Positions 16,665 to 25,700 of a DNA stretch of 64,000 bases are shown piece by piece. Position numbers and translations under genes: made by a program. The stretch is from Faecalibacterium sp. I3-3-89. Lineage in GTDB: Bacteria; Bacillota; Clostridia; Oscillospirales; Ruminococcaceae. Position 1 is the stretch's first letter; the number at the start of each line of letters is the position of its first letter. The stretch covers positions 1,116,001 to 1,180,000 of the forward strand of contig NZ_CP094468.1 of assembly GCF_023347275.1 (NCBI RefSeq). Direction: 5' to 3'. The notes under the pieces were generated by a model that was not told the DNA's origin, searched no databases, and saw only the letters and a program-made list of their open reading frames with translations.

Positions 16665-18140
16665 TCAGAGTTCCTCGCCCGGTACGCGGTGGTACAGCGC
16701 GGTCAGCGCGGCGATGTGGGCACTGAGGGCTGGGGTGAGCGGCTGGGTGAGCCGCCACTGCCAGTTCGCACCCTGCGTACTGGGGGTGTTGATGCGGGCC
16801 TCGGCGTCCAGATGGAGCCAGTCGGCCAGCGGGATGATGGCCATATCCGATACGCAGGAGAGGCAGGCGCAGATCATGGCTTCGGTGAGGTCTTCCGGCG
16901 TACAGCGCAGGTAACGGCAGGCGTAGGCCACGTCCTCGGGGCTGGCGCTCTGACGCCAGCCCTCGGTGGTCACGTTGTCGTGGGTGCCGGTGTAGACCAC
17001 GCTGTTGCGGGGGTAGGTGTAGGGCAGATAGTTGCCCGGCTCGCGGCTGTCGAAGGCGAACTGCATGATCTTCATGCCCGGGTAGCCGCTGGCGGCCAGC
17101 ATGGTCTTGACCTCGGGGGTAAGGTAGCCGAGGTCCTCGGCGATGATGCCGCCCTCGCCCAGCGCCTTGTGCATGGCGTCGATGAAGGCCCGGTCAGGCC
17201 CCTTCTCCCAGTGGCCGCCCGCAGCGGTCTTGTTCCCGGCGGGGATGGAATAATAGCTCTCGAAGCCCCGGAAATGGTCGATGCGGACGACATCGTAGAT
17301 GGAGGTGGCGTGCTTGATACGCCGTTTCCACCAGCGGAAATCCTCGGCCTCATGGCGGGGCCAGTCGTAGAGCGGATTGCCCCAGAGCTGGCCGTCGGCG
17401 GCAAAGGCGTCGGGCGGGCACCCGGCCACATTGGTCAGATGGACGGCTCCATCGGTCTGGAACAATTCCGGACGCGTCCAGAGGTCGCTGGAGTCCGGGC
17501 TGACATAGATGGGGATGTCTCCCACCAGCTGGATGCCGTGGCCGTTGGCGTAGGCCTTGAGGGCATTCCACTGGGTGTAGAAGAAGAACTGCACGGCCTT
17601 GTGGTAGTCCACCTCAGCGGCCAGCCGTGCCTTGGCGGCGGCGAGAGCCGCAGGCTCCCGGGTGCGCAGGTCATCGGGCCAGTCGGAAAGTCCGGCCTGC
17701 TGCTGCTCGGCCTTGACGGCCATGAAGAGGGCATAGTCCTCAAGCCAGTCGCTCTGGGCCTCGCAGAAGGCCTTGTAGGCCGGAGTGGGGGCCGCCAGCA
17801 GACGCTCCGCCGCCTTGCGAAGGACGACGGGCCGCTGCTGGTAGAGCGCGCCATAATCGATGCGCTCTGCGGGCTGAGGGGAGGGAAGTTCGTCCTCCGT
17901 CAGCAGACCATCTGCTGCCAGCAGCCGGTAATCAATGAAGTAGGGGTTGCCTGCAAAGGCAGAGAAGCTCTGGTAGGGGCTGTCTCCGTAGCCTGTGGGG
18001 CCGATGGGTAAGATCTGCCAGTAGGTCTGCTTTGCAGCTGCAAGGAAATCGACAAAGGCGAAGGCTTCGCCTCCCAGCGTGCCGATGCCGTAAGGCCCCG
18101 GCAGGCTGAAAACGGGCATCAGAATGCCGCTCGCACGCAT
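16665..18140 (-). CDS. malQ: 4-alpha-glucanotransferase (amylomaltase)
   Basis: A 491-aa GH77 protein of the usual length. It contains LPIGPTGYGDSPYQSFSAFA near residue 46, the catalytic nucleophile segment VVRIDHFRGFESYY, the acid/base EDLG, and the transition-state stabiliser region GTHDNVTTEGW. It transfers glucan chains between maltodextrins in the cytoplasm. AAGGAGG lies 8 bases before ATG. It is the last gene of the lacI-SBP-malF-malG-malQ transcription unit, separated from malG by 18 bases. Confidence 0.94.
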   Translation of the reverse strand: MRASGILMPVFSLPGPYGIGTLGGEAFAFVDFLAAAKQTYWQILPIGPTGYGDSPYQSFSAFAGNPYFIDYRLLAADGLLTEDELPSPQPAERIDYGALYQQRPVVLRKAAERLLAAPTPAYKAFCEAQSDWLEDYALFMAVKAEQQQAGLSDWPDDLRTREPAALAAAKARLAAEVDYHKAVQFFFYTQWNALKAYANGHGIQLVGDIPIYVSPDSSDLWTRPELFQTDGAVHLTNVAGCPPDAFAADGQLWGNPLYDWPRHEAEDFRWWKRRIKHATSIYDVVRIDHFRGFESYYSIPAGNKTAAGGHWEKGPDRAFIDAMHKALGEGGIIAEDLGYLTPEVKTMLAASGYPGMKIMQFAFDSREPGNYLPYTYPRNSVVYTGTHDNVTTEGWRQSASPEDVAYACRYLRCTPEDLTEAMICACLSCVSDMAIIPLADWLHLDAEARINTPSTQGANWQWRLTQPLTPALSAHIAALTALYHRVPGEEL

Positions 18141-18158
18141 GGATGAAACCTCCTTGTC

Positions 18159-19001
18159 TTAGCCCTTGACTGCACCTGCCACGACACCTTCGATGATGTA
18201 CTTCTGGCAGGTCATGTAAAGGATGATGATGGGGATGATGGCGATGATGATGCAGGCCATCATGGGAGCCAGCTCCACGCGGCCATAGCCGCCGCGGAAG
18301 TACTGGATGGCCATGGGGATGGTGCGGTACTTCTTGATGTCCAGCACCAGCGTGGGCAGCAGGTAGTCGTTCCAGACCCACATCGTCTCAAGGATGGCGG
18401 TGGAGATCATGGTGGGCTTGAGGATGGGGAAGACGACCTTGAAGAAGATCTGGATGGGGTTGCAGCCGTCGATCATGGCGGCTTCCTCGATCTCCATGGG
18501 GACGCTCTTCATGAAGCCGGTGAACATGAAGACGGCCAGACCGGCACCGAAGCCCAGATAGATGATGCAGATGTTCCACGGGGTATTCAGATTGAGGGTA
18601 TCAGCGGTCTTGGAAAGGGTGAACATGACCATCTGGAAGGGGACGACCATCGAGAAGACGATGAGCAGGTTCATGAACTTGCTGAGCTTGTTGTTCACGC
18701 GGGTGAGATACCAGCCGGTCATGGAGCAGCACAGCAGGATGAGGGCCACGCTGGACACGGTGATGACGAGGCTGTAGCCGAGGCTGGACAGGAAGCCCAT
18801 CTTGGTGACGCCGTAGATGTAGTTGGACAGGCCTGCGAAGGTCTCCGCAGTGGGCAGCTTAAAGACCGTGGAGGTGGTGAAGGTGCCCTCCTTCTTCAGA
18901 CTGTTCAGCAGGATAAGGACGATGGGGTAGATCCAGAGCAGGCACAGCAGGCTCATGATGACGGTGAGGACGTTGTCCCACATTTTTTTCTCTTTCGGCA
19001 T
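18159..19001 (-). CDS. Carbohydrate ABC transporter permease, MalG type
   Basis: A 280-aa membrane protein with six hydrophobic segments. The cytoplasmic EAA loop (EEAAMIDGCNPIQIFFKVVF, near residue 190) docks with the ATPase. The C-terminus (CQKYIIEGVVAGAVKG) is typical of the MalG/LacG branch. It shares one base with the upstream malF-type gene (TAATG-type overlap), so they are translationally coupled. No ATPase is encoded in the operon; a shared MsiK/MalK-type ATPase elsewhere is expected for this importer class. Confidence 0.9.
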   Translation of the reverse strand: MPKEKKMWDNVLTVIMSLLCLLWIYPIVLILLNSLKKEGTFTTSTVFKLPTAETFAGLSNYIYGVTKMGFLSSLGYSLVITVSSVALILLCCSMTGWYLTRVNNKLSKFMNLLIVFSMVVPFQMVMFTLSKTADTLNLNTPWNICIIYLGFGAGLAVFMFTGFMKSVPMEIEEAAMIDGCNPIQIFFKVVFPILKPTMISTAILETMWVWNDYLLPTLVLDIKKYRTIPMAIQYFRGGYGRVELAPMMACIIIAIIPIIILYMTCQKYIIEGVVAGAVKG

Positions 19002-19852
19002 TACTGCTGCACCTCCTTGGAGCGGGTAAATTTAAGCTGGATGAGCGAGATGACCACGACGACGAGGAAGAACACCACGGCCTTTGCCTGACCGATGCCC
19101 TTCCACTGAGCGCCGGAGCGGCCGTAGAAGGTGTTGTAGATGTTCAGGGCCAGCATCTCACTGGCGTTTGCAGGCTCACCGGCGGTCAGAGCCACGTTCT
19201 GGTCGAAGAGCTTGAAGCTGTTGGTCAGGGTAAGGAAGGTGCAGATGGTGACGCTGGGCATGACCATCGGGATCTTGATCTTGAAGAGGATCTCACGGTC
19301 GTTGGCACCGTCGATCTTGGCTGCCTCGATGAGGTCGCCGGGGACGCTCTGCAGGCCCGCGACATAGATGATCATCATGTAGCCGATCTGCTGCCAGCAC
19401 ATCAGGATGACCAGACCCACGAAGCCCGCCTTGGCGTCCAGCGCCAGCAGGGGTTTCTGGAGGTTGGCCAGCACGCCGTTCAGCAGGATCTGCCAGATGT
19501 AGCCCAGCAGGATGCCGCCGATGAGGTTCGGCATGAAGTAGACGGTGCGGAAGAGGTTGGTGCCCCGGATGCCCCGGGTGAGCACCAGTGCGATGGCGAA
19601 TGCGCAGACGTTGATGAGGACGGTGGACACCACGGTGAACGCCGCCGTGAAGCCGAAGGCGTGAAGGAAGGTGGAGTCCGAGAAGACGCTGAGGTAGTTC
19701 TGCAAGCCCACGAAGGTGGTCTTGCTGACGGTGGTAAACCGCTGGAAGGACAGGTAGACGCCCCAGATGAAGGGCCAGATGAAGCCGATGATGAACGCCA
19801 GCAGGGTGGGCAGGACGAACACCGGCCAGTATTTGCTGATGGCCTTTTGCAT
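19001..19852 (-). CDS. Carbohydrate ABC transporter permease, MalF type
   Basis: A 283-aa membrane protein with six segments, starting SKYWPVFVLPTLLAFIIGFI. The EAA loop IEAAKIDGANDREILFKIKI lies near residue 185. It pairs with the MalG-type subunit downstream to form the translocation pore. The gap to the binding-protein gene upstream contains a very stable hairpin that may reduce its expression relative to that gene. Confidence 0.9.
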   Translation of the reverse strand: MQKAISKYWPVFVLPTLLAFIIGFIWPFIWGVYLSFQRFTTVSKTTFVGLQNYLSVFSDSTFLHAFGFTAAFTVVSTVLINVCAFAIALVLTRGIRGTNLFRTVYFMPNLIGGILLGYIWQILLNGVLANLQKPLLALDAKAGFVGLVILMCWQQIGYMMIIYVAGLQSVPGDLIEAAKIDGANDREILFKIKIPMVMPSVTICTFLTLTNSFKLFDQNVALTAGEPANASEMLALNIYNTFYGRSGAQWKGIGQAKAVVFFLVVVVISLIQLKFTRSKEVQQ

Positions 19853-19873
19853 GATATACCTCCCGAAAAAGAA

Positions 19874-19902
19874 GGGGGCGGGCGAACCAATCGCCCGCCC
19901 CC
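19874..19902 (-). promoter_or_regulatory. Intra-operon hairpin between the binding protein and permease genes
   Basis: GGGGGCGGGCGA and TCGCCCGCCCCC form a 12-bp all-but-pure GC stem with a 5-base loop. On the minus strand it is followed by CTTCTTTTTC, giving a partial terminator. Such sites usually set a high binding-protein to permease ratio. Confidence 0.7.
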
Positions 19903-19935
19903 GTTAGTCAAACTGTTGCGGAAGAAAGAGAGTGC

Positions 19936-21273
19936 TTAGCCGTTGGCCAGCTTGTACTCCTTGGCCCAGCCATCCACGAAGGCGGTGACGACAGCATTCC
20001 AGTCGCCGGTGCCTGCGGCGTAAGCGGTCAGAGCGGAGCCGACGCCATTCTTCCACTCCTCGGAAGGCATGGTGGAGAAGCACCAGTCCACACTGGTCTT
20101 GCCGTCGGCCACATACTGGTTTGCAATGGTGATCAGGGGGTTGGTGGAGTCCTTAGCCTTCTTGAAGGGGATGACGAAGCCCATCTTGTCAGCCATCGCG
20201 CTGGTGCCGGCCTCAGAGGTGACACACCAGTACAGGAAGTCCAGAGTGGCCTGAATATCTTCCTCAGAAGAGGTGTTGTTGACACACCAGAAGTTCTCGG
20301 AACCGGTGCACAGGCCCTGGTTCTCCTCGCCCTCAGCGCCGATGTAGATGGGCAGCATACCCAGGTTGTCGTCGCCCAGATCCTTCACGTCATTGTAAGC
20401 CCAGGTGCCGTTCTGATAGAAGACGGCCTTCTTGCCCACGAACTCAGCAACAGCGTCGTTGCCGGTCTTGGAAGCCAGCAGCTTGGGGTCGCAGGTGGAG
20501 TCGGTGATGTACAGATCCCAGATCTGCTTGTAGTTGTCGAGGTAGGTGCCCTTGATGGCGTCGGTGGAGCCGATGCCGTCAGCCTTGTACTCGTAGTAGA
20601 TGGGCAGGTTTGCCAGATGGGTCTTGAAGCGCCAGTCGGAAGAGCCATCCATACCGGCAGAGGTGAATGCACCATCGACGCCCAGCTCAGCCTTGCGGGC
20701 CTGAATGTCGTCGGCGACCTTCTTCAGGTCAGCGAAGCCCTTGATGTCGTCCTGCGTGTAACCGGCGGCAGTCAGCAGCTCCTTGTTGTAGATGATGCCG
20801 TAGGTCTCGATGACGTAGGCGATGCTGGTGACGGCGTCGCCGTCCTTCAGGGCGAAGGAGTCGCTGGTCAGCTGGCCGTAGACGTCGCTGCCGGACAGGT
20901 CGAGGCAGTAGTCCTTCCAGTTTGCCAGACCCACAGGGCCGTTGACCTGGAACAGGGTAGGAGCTTCGCTCTTCTCCATCTCGCTCATCAGGGTGGTCTC
21001 GTACTGGCCGGAAGCTGCGGTCACGACGGTGACAGGCACGCCGGTCTCCTTGGTGTACTCAGCGGCCAGATCCTGCCAATCCTGATCCTGCTCGGGCTTG
21101 AAGTTCAGGTAGTAGACCTTACCGGAAGCAGTGGGAGCGGCAGAGGCGGCGGTGGAACTGGCCGTGGAGGCAGCAGTGCTGCTGGAAGAGCCGCCGCAGG
21201 CAGCCAGACCGAGGGCAGCAGCAGAGATGCCGGCGGCTTTCAGGAAGTTACGACGAGAGATCATCTTTTTCAT
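19936..21273 (-). CDS. Extracellular carbohydrate-binding lipoprotein of the ABC importer
   Basis: A 445-aa protein. The N-terminus SRRNFLKAAG resembles a twin-arginine motif and is followed by a lipobox LAAC near residue 26 and a Ser/Ala/Thr-rich linker, so the mature protein is lipid-anchored outside the membrane. The rest is a family 1 solute-binding protein (YLNFKPEQDQDWQDLAAEYT opening and NGTWAYNDVKDLG segment). It probably delivers maltodextrins, judged from malQ in the same unit, but the ligand is not proven. AGAAGGAGAAC precedes the ATG. Confidence 0.88.
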   Translation of the reverse strand: MKKMISRRNFLKAAGISAAALGLAACGGSSSSTAASTASSTAASAAPTASGKVYYLNFKPEQDQDWQDLAAEYTKETGVPVTVVTAASGQYETTLMSEMEKSEAPTLFQVNGPVGLANWKDYCLDLSGSDVYGQLTSDSFALKDGDAVTSIAYVIETYGIIYNKELLTAAGYTQDDIKGFADLKKVADDIQARKAELGVDGAFTSAGMDGSSDWRFKTHLANLPIYYEYKADGIGSTDAIKGTYLDNYKQIWDLYITDSTCDPKLLASKTGNDAVAEFVGKKAVFYQNGTWAYNDVKDLGDDNLGMLPIYIGAEGEENQGLCTGSENFWCVNNTSSEEDIQATLDFLYWCVTSEAGTSAMADKMGFVIPFKKAKDSTNPLITIANQYVADGKTSVDWCFSTMPSEEWKNGVGSALTAYAAGTGDWNAVVTAFVDGWAKEYKLANG

Positions 21274-21340
21274 AATTGTTCTCCTTCTTCATCATGTGAT
21301 ATATACATTCCGCCCTGCGGCGGAAATGAGACGAAATAAC

Positions 21341-22348
21341 TCAGATGGCCCGGACGCTCTCGCCGAACTGAAGCTCGGGCTGGAGCGTGATCTTCTGGGC
21401 CGGGGCACCATGCTCGATCTGCCGCATCAGCAGCTCGACGCTCTGGAGGGCGATCTGCTCGCTGGGCTGGACGATGGTGGTCATCACCGGCACGCAGTAG
21501 CGGGACATCGTGATGCCGTCGAAGCCGATGACCGAGACATCTTCCGGCACCCGAAGCCCGGCGCTTACCAGCGCCCGGATGGCACCGAAGGCGATGACGT
21601 CGCTCATGGCGAACAGGGCAGTGAACTCGGCCCGGCGGGCCAGCAGACTGTTCATGGCGTGATAGGCGGACTCAAAATCGTAGTTTGACAGGCCATAGAG
21701 CCGGTCGTCGAAGGCCAGCCCGGCGTCCTCCATCGCCTCCTGTGCGCCGAGGCGGCGCATCCGGCTGGGGTAGCTGGTGGCCGGGCCGCCCAGCACGGCG
21801 ATCTTCCGGTGTCCCTGTGCGAGGAGGTGGGAGACGGCCGTGCGGGCCGCAGCCCGGTCGTCCACTCCCACCATCGAGAGGTTCGGGAAGTCCAGCTCGT
21901 CGGACACCAGCGTGGCCAGCACCGAGGGCACTGTGATGTTCGAGAAGCCCTGCCGGAAGTTCGCCACACTGCCGCCGAGGAAGATCATCCCCTTCGGCTT
22001 GATCTCCCGGAGGATCTTTTCGGCGGCGTCGATCTCGTTGGCGTTCTCGTCCAGATAGGAGACGATGCCGTTGTACCCGTAAAGGGTCGCGGCCCGCTGC
22101 AGCTGGACGAGAAAGTCGGAGAAGAAGAGGTTCCGGGTGCCCTTGACCACGAAGACGAGGCTGCGAGACTGCTGGATCTTCAGCTGACGGGCGTTGGTGT
22201 TGGGCACGAAGCCCGACTCCCGCATCACCTGAAGCACCTTCTCCTTCGTTTCGGGCCGCACATCGGGCCGGTCGTTGATGACCCGGGAAATGGTGCTCAC
22301 CGAGCAGCCGCTCAACCGTGCGATGTCTTTGATGGTCAGATTCGGCAT
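21341..22348 (-). CDS. LacI family transcriptional regulator
   Basis: A 335-aa protein. The N-terminal helix-turn-helix LTIKDIARLSGCSVSTISRV and hinge (residues 1-60) are followed by a periplasmic-binding-protein-like effector domain with FALFAMSDVIAFGAIRAL-type features and GFDGI near residue 275. It heads the same-strand maltodextrin unit and probably represses it in the absence of a sugar effector. The 67-base gap to the binding-protein gene has no strong promoter, so it is likely co-transcribed and autoregulated. Confidence 0.9.
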   Translation of the reverse strand: MPNLTIKDIARLSGCSVSTISRVINDRPDVRPETKEKVLQVMRESGFVPNTNARQLKIQQSRSLVFVVKGTRNLFFSDFLVQLQRAATLYGYNGIVSYLDENANEIDAAEKILREIKPKGMIFLGGSVANFRQGFSNITVPSVLATLVSDELDFPNLSMVGVDDRAAARTAVSHLLAQGHRKIAVLGGPATSYPSRMRRLGAQEAMEDAGLAFDDRLYGLSNYDFESAYHAMNSLLARRAEFTALFAMSDVIAFGAIRALVSAGLRVPEDVSVIGFDGITMSRYCVPVMTTIVQPSEQIALQSVELLMRQIEHGAPAQKITLQPELQFGESVRAI

Positions 22349-22372
22349 TCCGGGAGACCCCTCTCTTTTTGT

Positions 22373-22427
22373 CGAAAACGGTTTTTTCTCTGAAACTGTA
22401 TGGGAACGATGTCGGGAACGGTTTCAG
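22373..22427. promoter_or_regulatory. Putative LacI/CcpA-type operators upstream of lacI
   Basis: Two related partial palindromes: CGAAAACGGTTTTTTC (22373-22388) and GGGAACGGTTTCAG (22414-22427), both with the AACGGTT core of LacI-family and cre sites. The second lies just downstream of the -10 element at 22440-22435. Binding factor is inferred. Confidence 0.55.
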
Positions 22428-22434
22428 TGACTAT

Positions 22435-22463
22435 AGTATGGCACATTTTGTGGAATAAATCAA
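22435..22463 (-). promoter_or_regulatory. Promoter of the lacI-maltodextrin operon
   Basis: Minus strand: TTGATT (22463-22458), 17-base spacer, CATACT (22440-22435). The AACGGTT operators lie between it and the lacI start. Confidence 0.6.
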
Positions 22464-22552
22464 TAACTCTGAAACACTTTTGGCAGAAGTGCATAATGAA
22501 TCAACCCTCTTTTGTGCAGGTTGATCTGCCCGCAAAGCAAAATAGAAACAGA

Positions 22553-22582
22553 TTTCCGGTAGTTCCCGGAAACTACCGGAAA
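22553..22582. repeat. Perfect 12-bp inverted repeat of unknown role
   Basis: TTTCCGGTAGTT (22553-22564) and AACTACCGGAAA (22571-22582) with a 6-base loop that itself reads CCCGGA; a further CTCCCGG follows. It sits between the lacI promoter and the exporter terminator. There is no T-run on either strand, so it looks more like a protein-binding site than a terminator. Confidence 0.6.
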
Positions 22583-22683
22583 CTCCCGGCGCGACCGTAC
22601 ATTTTTGTAACTTTTAAGACCAAAAAATACGTTCTCATGTGGGATGGATACAAGCTAACGGATGTGCACAGAAGGAAAACAGG

Positions 22684-22732
22684 CAAAAATTCCCGGTATC
22701 CCTGCCGCCGGAGCGGAAAGGATACCGGGAAT
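22684..22732 (-). terminator. Rho-independent terminator after the ABC exporter
   Basis: ATTCCCGGTATCC and GGATACCGGGAAT form a 13-bp stem; on the minus strand it is followed by TTTTTGCC. Confidence 0.82.
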
Positions 22733-22747
22733 GGAATCTGGGGAGAT

Positions 22748-25700
22748 TTACTCGGAGCGCAGGGCCTTGACGGGGTTGCTCTTGGCTGCGCCGCGGGCCG
22801 GGATGATGCCGGCCAGAATGGTCAGCAGGGTGGCCAGCGCCACGAGGAAGAGGGCCGCGTCCACGGGCAGGGCGGCCACGAGGGTCGAGGTGCCCGAGAC
22901 TTTCTGGATGATGATATTGCCGGGGATGAGGAGGATCTCGCTGAGGACGATGCCCATGATGCCCGAGCAGAGGCCGATGATGAAGGTCTCTGCGTTGAAC
23001 ACCTCGGAGATGTTCCGCTTGGAGGCACCGATGGCCCGGAGGATGCCGATCTCCTTCCGGCGCTCAAGGACGCTGATATAGGTGATGACGCCGATCATGA
23101 TGGAGGAGACGGCCAGCGAGATGGAGACGAAGGCCACCATCATGCTGCTGATCATGTTCACGATCTCGGTCACACTGGTCATCAGGGTGCCCACGAGGTC
23201 GGTGTACTGCACCACTTTTTCGTCCTCGCCCTTCGCGGACATCCCTGCGTTGTAGGCGTCCAGCTTTTCCAGAATGACCGCCTTGCTGGCGAAGTCCTTC
23301 GGGTAGATCTTAATCTGGCTGGGGGTGTCCTCATCTGCATAGCCGAAGGCCGTCAGGTTGGCTTCGTAGGTGGCCGAAGAGGAGCGGAGGGTGGAGCGCA
23401 TCAGCTCCGTCAGCTCGGAGGTGGTCATGTTGAGCTGGATGGCTTTCTGGAAGGCCGACGAATCGATCTTGATGGCACCCTCCATCTGGCTGCTCAGCTT
23501 GCCGATGTTCTGCTGGATGGCCGTCTTGAGCTGGGTCTGGATCTGATCCTGGAAGGTGACGATGCCCTTCTGGAGGGCGGCGTCGAGCTGCTCTTTCAGC
23601 ACAGCGGTGATCTGGTCGGAGTAGGTGTCCATCACGGTCCGGATGGTGGCCTGTAGAGCCTCCGAAAGCTGGCCCTGCAGCTTGTCCGGGTCCACCAGTT
23701 CCTTCATGGATTCGGCCAGCAGCTTCTGGAACCGCTCGGTCTTGAGGTAGGCAGAGAAGCTCCAATTCTTGAAGTTGAGGATGCCGTTGCCGATGATATA
23801 TTTTTTGTAGTCCTTGAAGATCTTCTGCACGAGGTCCTGCAGCGCCTCCGGCGAGACGGAGAGGTCAAGCCCGGAGAGGGCTTCGCTGAGGTCGATGTCG
23901 GGCAGCTCGTCGATGTTGAGGGAGAAGTCGGAGAAGTCCAGCAGGCTGCTCAGGTCGAAGCTGCCGCTGCTGAGGTCGAAAGCCCCGTTCAGGTCGAAAT
24001 CGAGGGCAGCGGCGTCGAACTGGAACGCATCCTTCAGTGCATTGGTGTCGATGGAGAAGAGGCTTGCGAGGTCGAAGTCGCGGATGCTCTCGGCTTTGCC
24101 GAAGCTCTCGCCGGTGAGGACGTTGGTGGTGGGGTCAGCCATCTGCTGCTTCACGATGTCGCTGTCGGCGGCGTCCTCCATGACCTTCTCGGTGAGGGAG
24201 GCGGGGTAGGCGATACCGGAGGTGAGCATAGAGGCCGAGGCGGTGTAGTCCGGCTGGACGATGCCCACGATGGTGATGTCCTCGCCGTTTTCCACCAGCT
24301 GCCGCATATACTCCTTGTCGTCGGCCTTGCTCTTCCAGACCTTGTAGGTTTCATCGTAGACATAGGTGTCGGCACTGTTCACCAGCTTGAACTTGAGGCC
24401 CAGCAGCTCGTCGTAGCTGTAGGTGCGAAAATCGCTGGGCACATCGACGCTCTGGTTCTGGGCAAACTGCTGGATCATCTTGTCCAGCTCGGCAGAATCC
24501 CGCAGGCCCATGGAGTAGAGGGCATAATCGGTGACGGTGCCGTATTTGCTCAGGACCATGACGCACTCGGTGGGCTTTTCGGGCCAGCGCCCGGCCTTGA
24601 CCTCATACTGCGAGCGGTAGAGATCGCTGTTGGCGGGCAGCTGGTAAAAGACGCTGGTGTTGCTGCCCACGCTGTTCATGAGGCTGCTGGTGACGGAGGT
24701 GGAGCTGGAGCCAGAATTGCCCAGACCCAGCATCGAGAGGGTGGAGTCCGGGTTGACCTGATGCACGCTGCCGTCGGCGTCCTGCCGGTAGATCTGGGGC
24801 TGGGCGCTGTAGGAATACTCGATGGAGGTGGCGTCCTCCGCGATGGTGGACTCGTCGCTCTCGAGGTACTTCTTCAGGGAGGTGAGGTCGTTGGAGGTCA
24901 GGCCCGATACCATCTTGGTGATGAGCTGGCGCACCGAGACCATCCCCTCTACGCCGCCGGAGGTGTCCTTTTTGCCGTCCTCATCGGTGGGCAGGCCGGT
25001 GGCGGTGGTGCCGTCGCTGCTGCCCGAGGACAGAAAGCTCGTGATGTCCACGCCGCTGCTCAGGATCTGGAGCGGGTATTCGCTCAGGGTGGAGCGCTCC
25101 ATGTCGGCGATGTAGGCGTTGACGCCGGCGGACAGGGAGATGATGAGGGCGATGCCGATGATGCCGATGCTGCCCGCAAAGGCGGTGAGGAGGGTGCGGG
25201 CCTTTTTGGTGCGCAGGTTGTTGAAGCTCAGGGCCAGCGAGGTGAGCAGGGACATGGAGGAGCGGCCCATGTTTTTGTGGATGGGCGGGGCAAGCTTGGT
25301 GTCGTCCGGCTCGAAGGGGCGGGTGTCGTCGGTGATGAGGCCGTCCCGCAGGCGGACGATGCGGTTGGCGTACTGCTCGGCCAACTCGGGGTTGTGGGTG
25401 ACCATGACCACGAGACGGTCTTTGGCGACGTCCTTCAGCAGCTCCATGACCTGAATGCTGGTCTCACTGTCCAGTGCGCCGGTCGGCTCGTCGGCCAGCA
25501 GGATGTCGGGGTTGTTGACAAGGGCGCGGGCGATGGCCACGCGCTGCATCTGTCCGCCTGACATCTCGGTGGGGCGCTTGTGGAGCTGGTCGCCCAGACC
25601 CACCTGCCGTAGCGCTTCGGCCGCACGGCGGCGGCGCTCGGCCCCTGACACGCCCGAGATGGTCAGGGCCAGCTCGACGTTGGCGAGGACGGTCTGGTGG

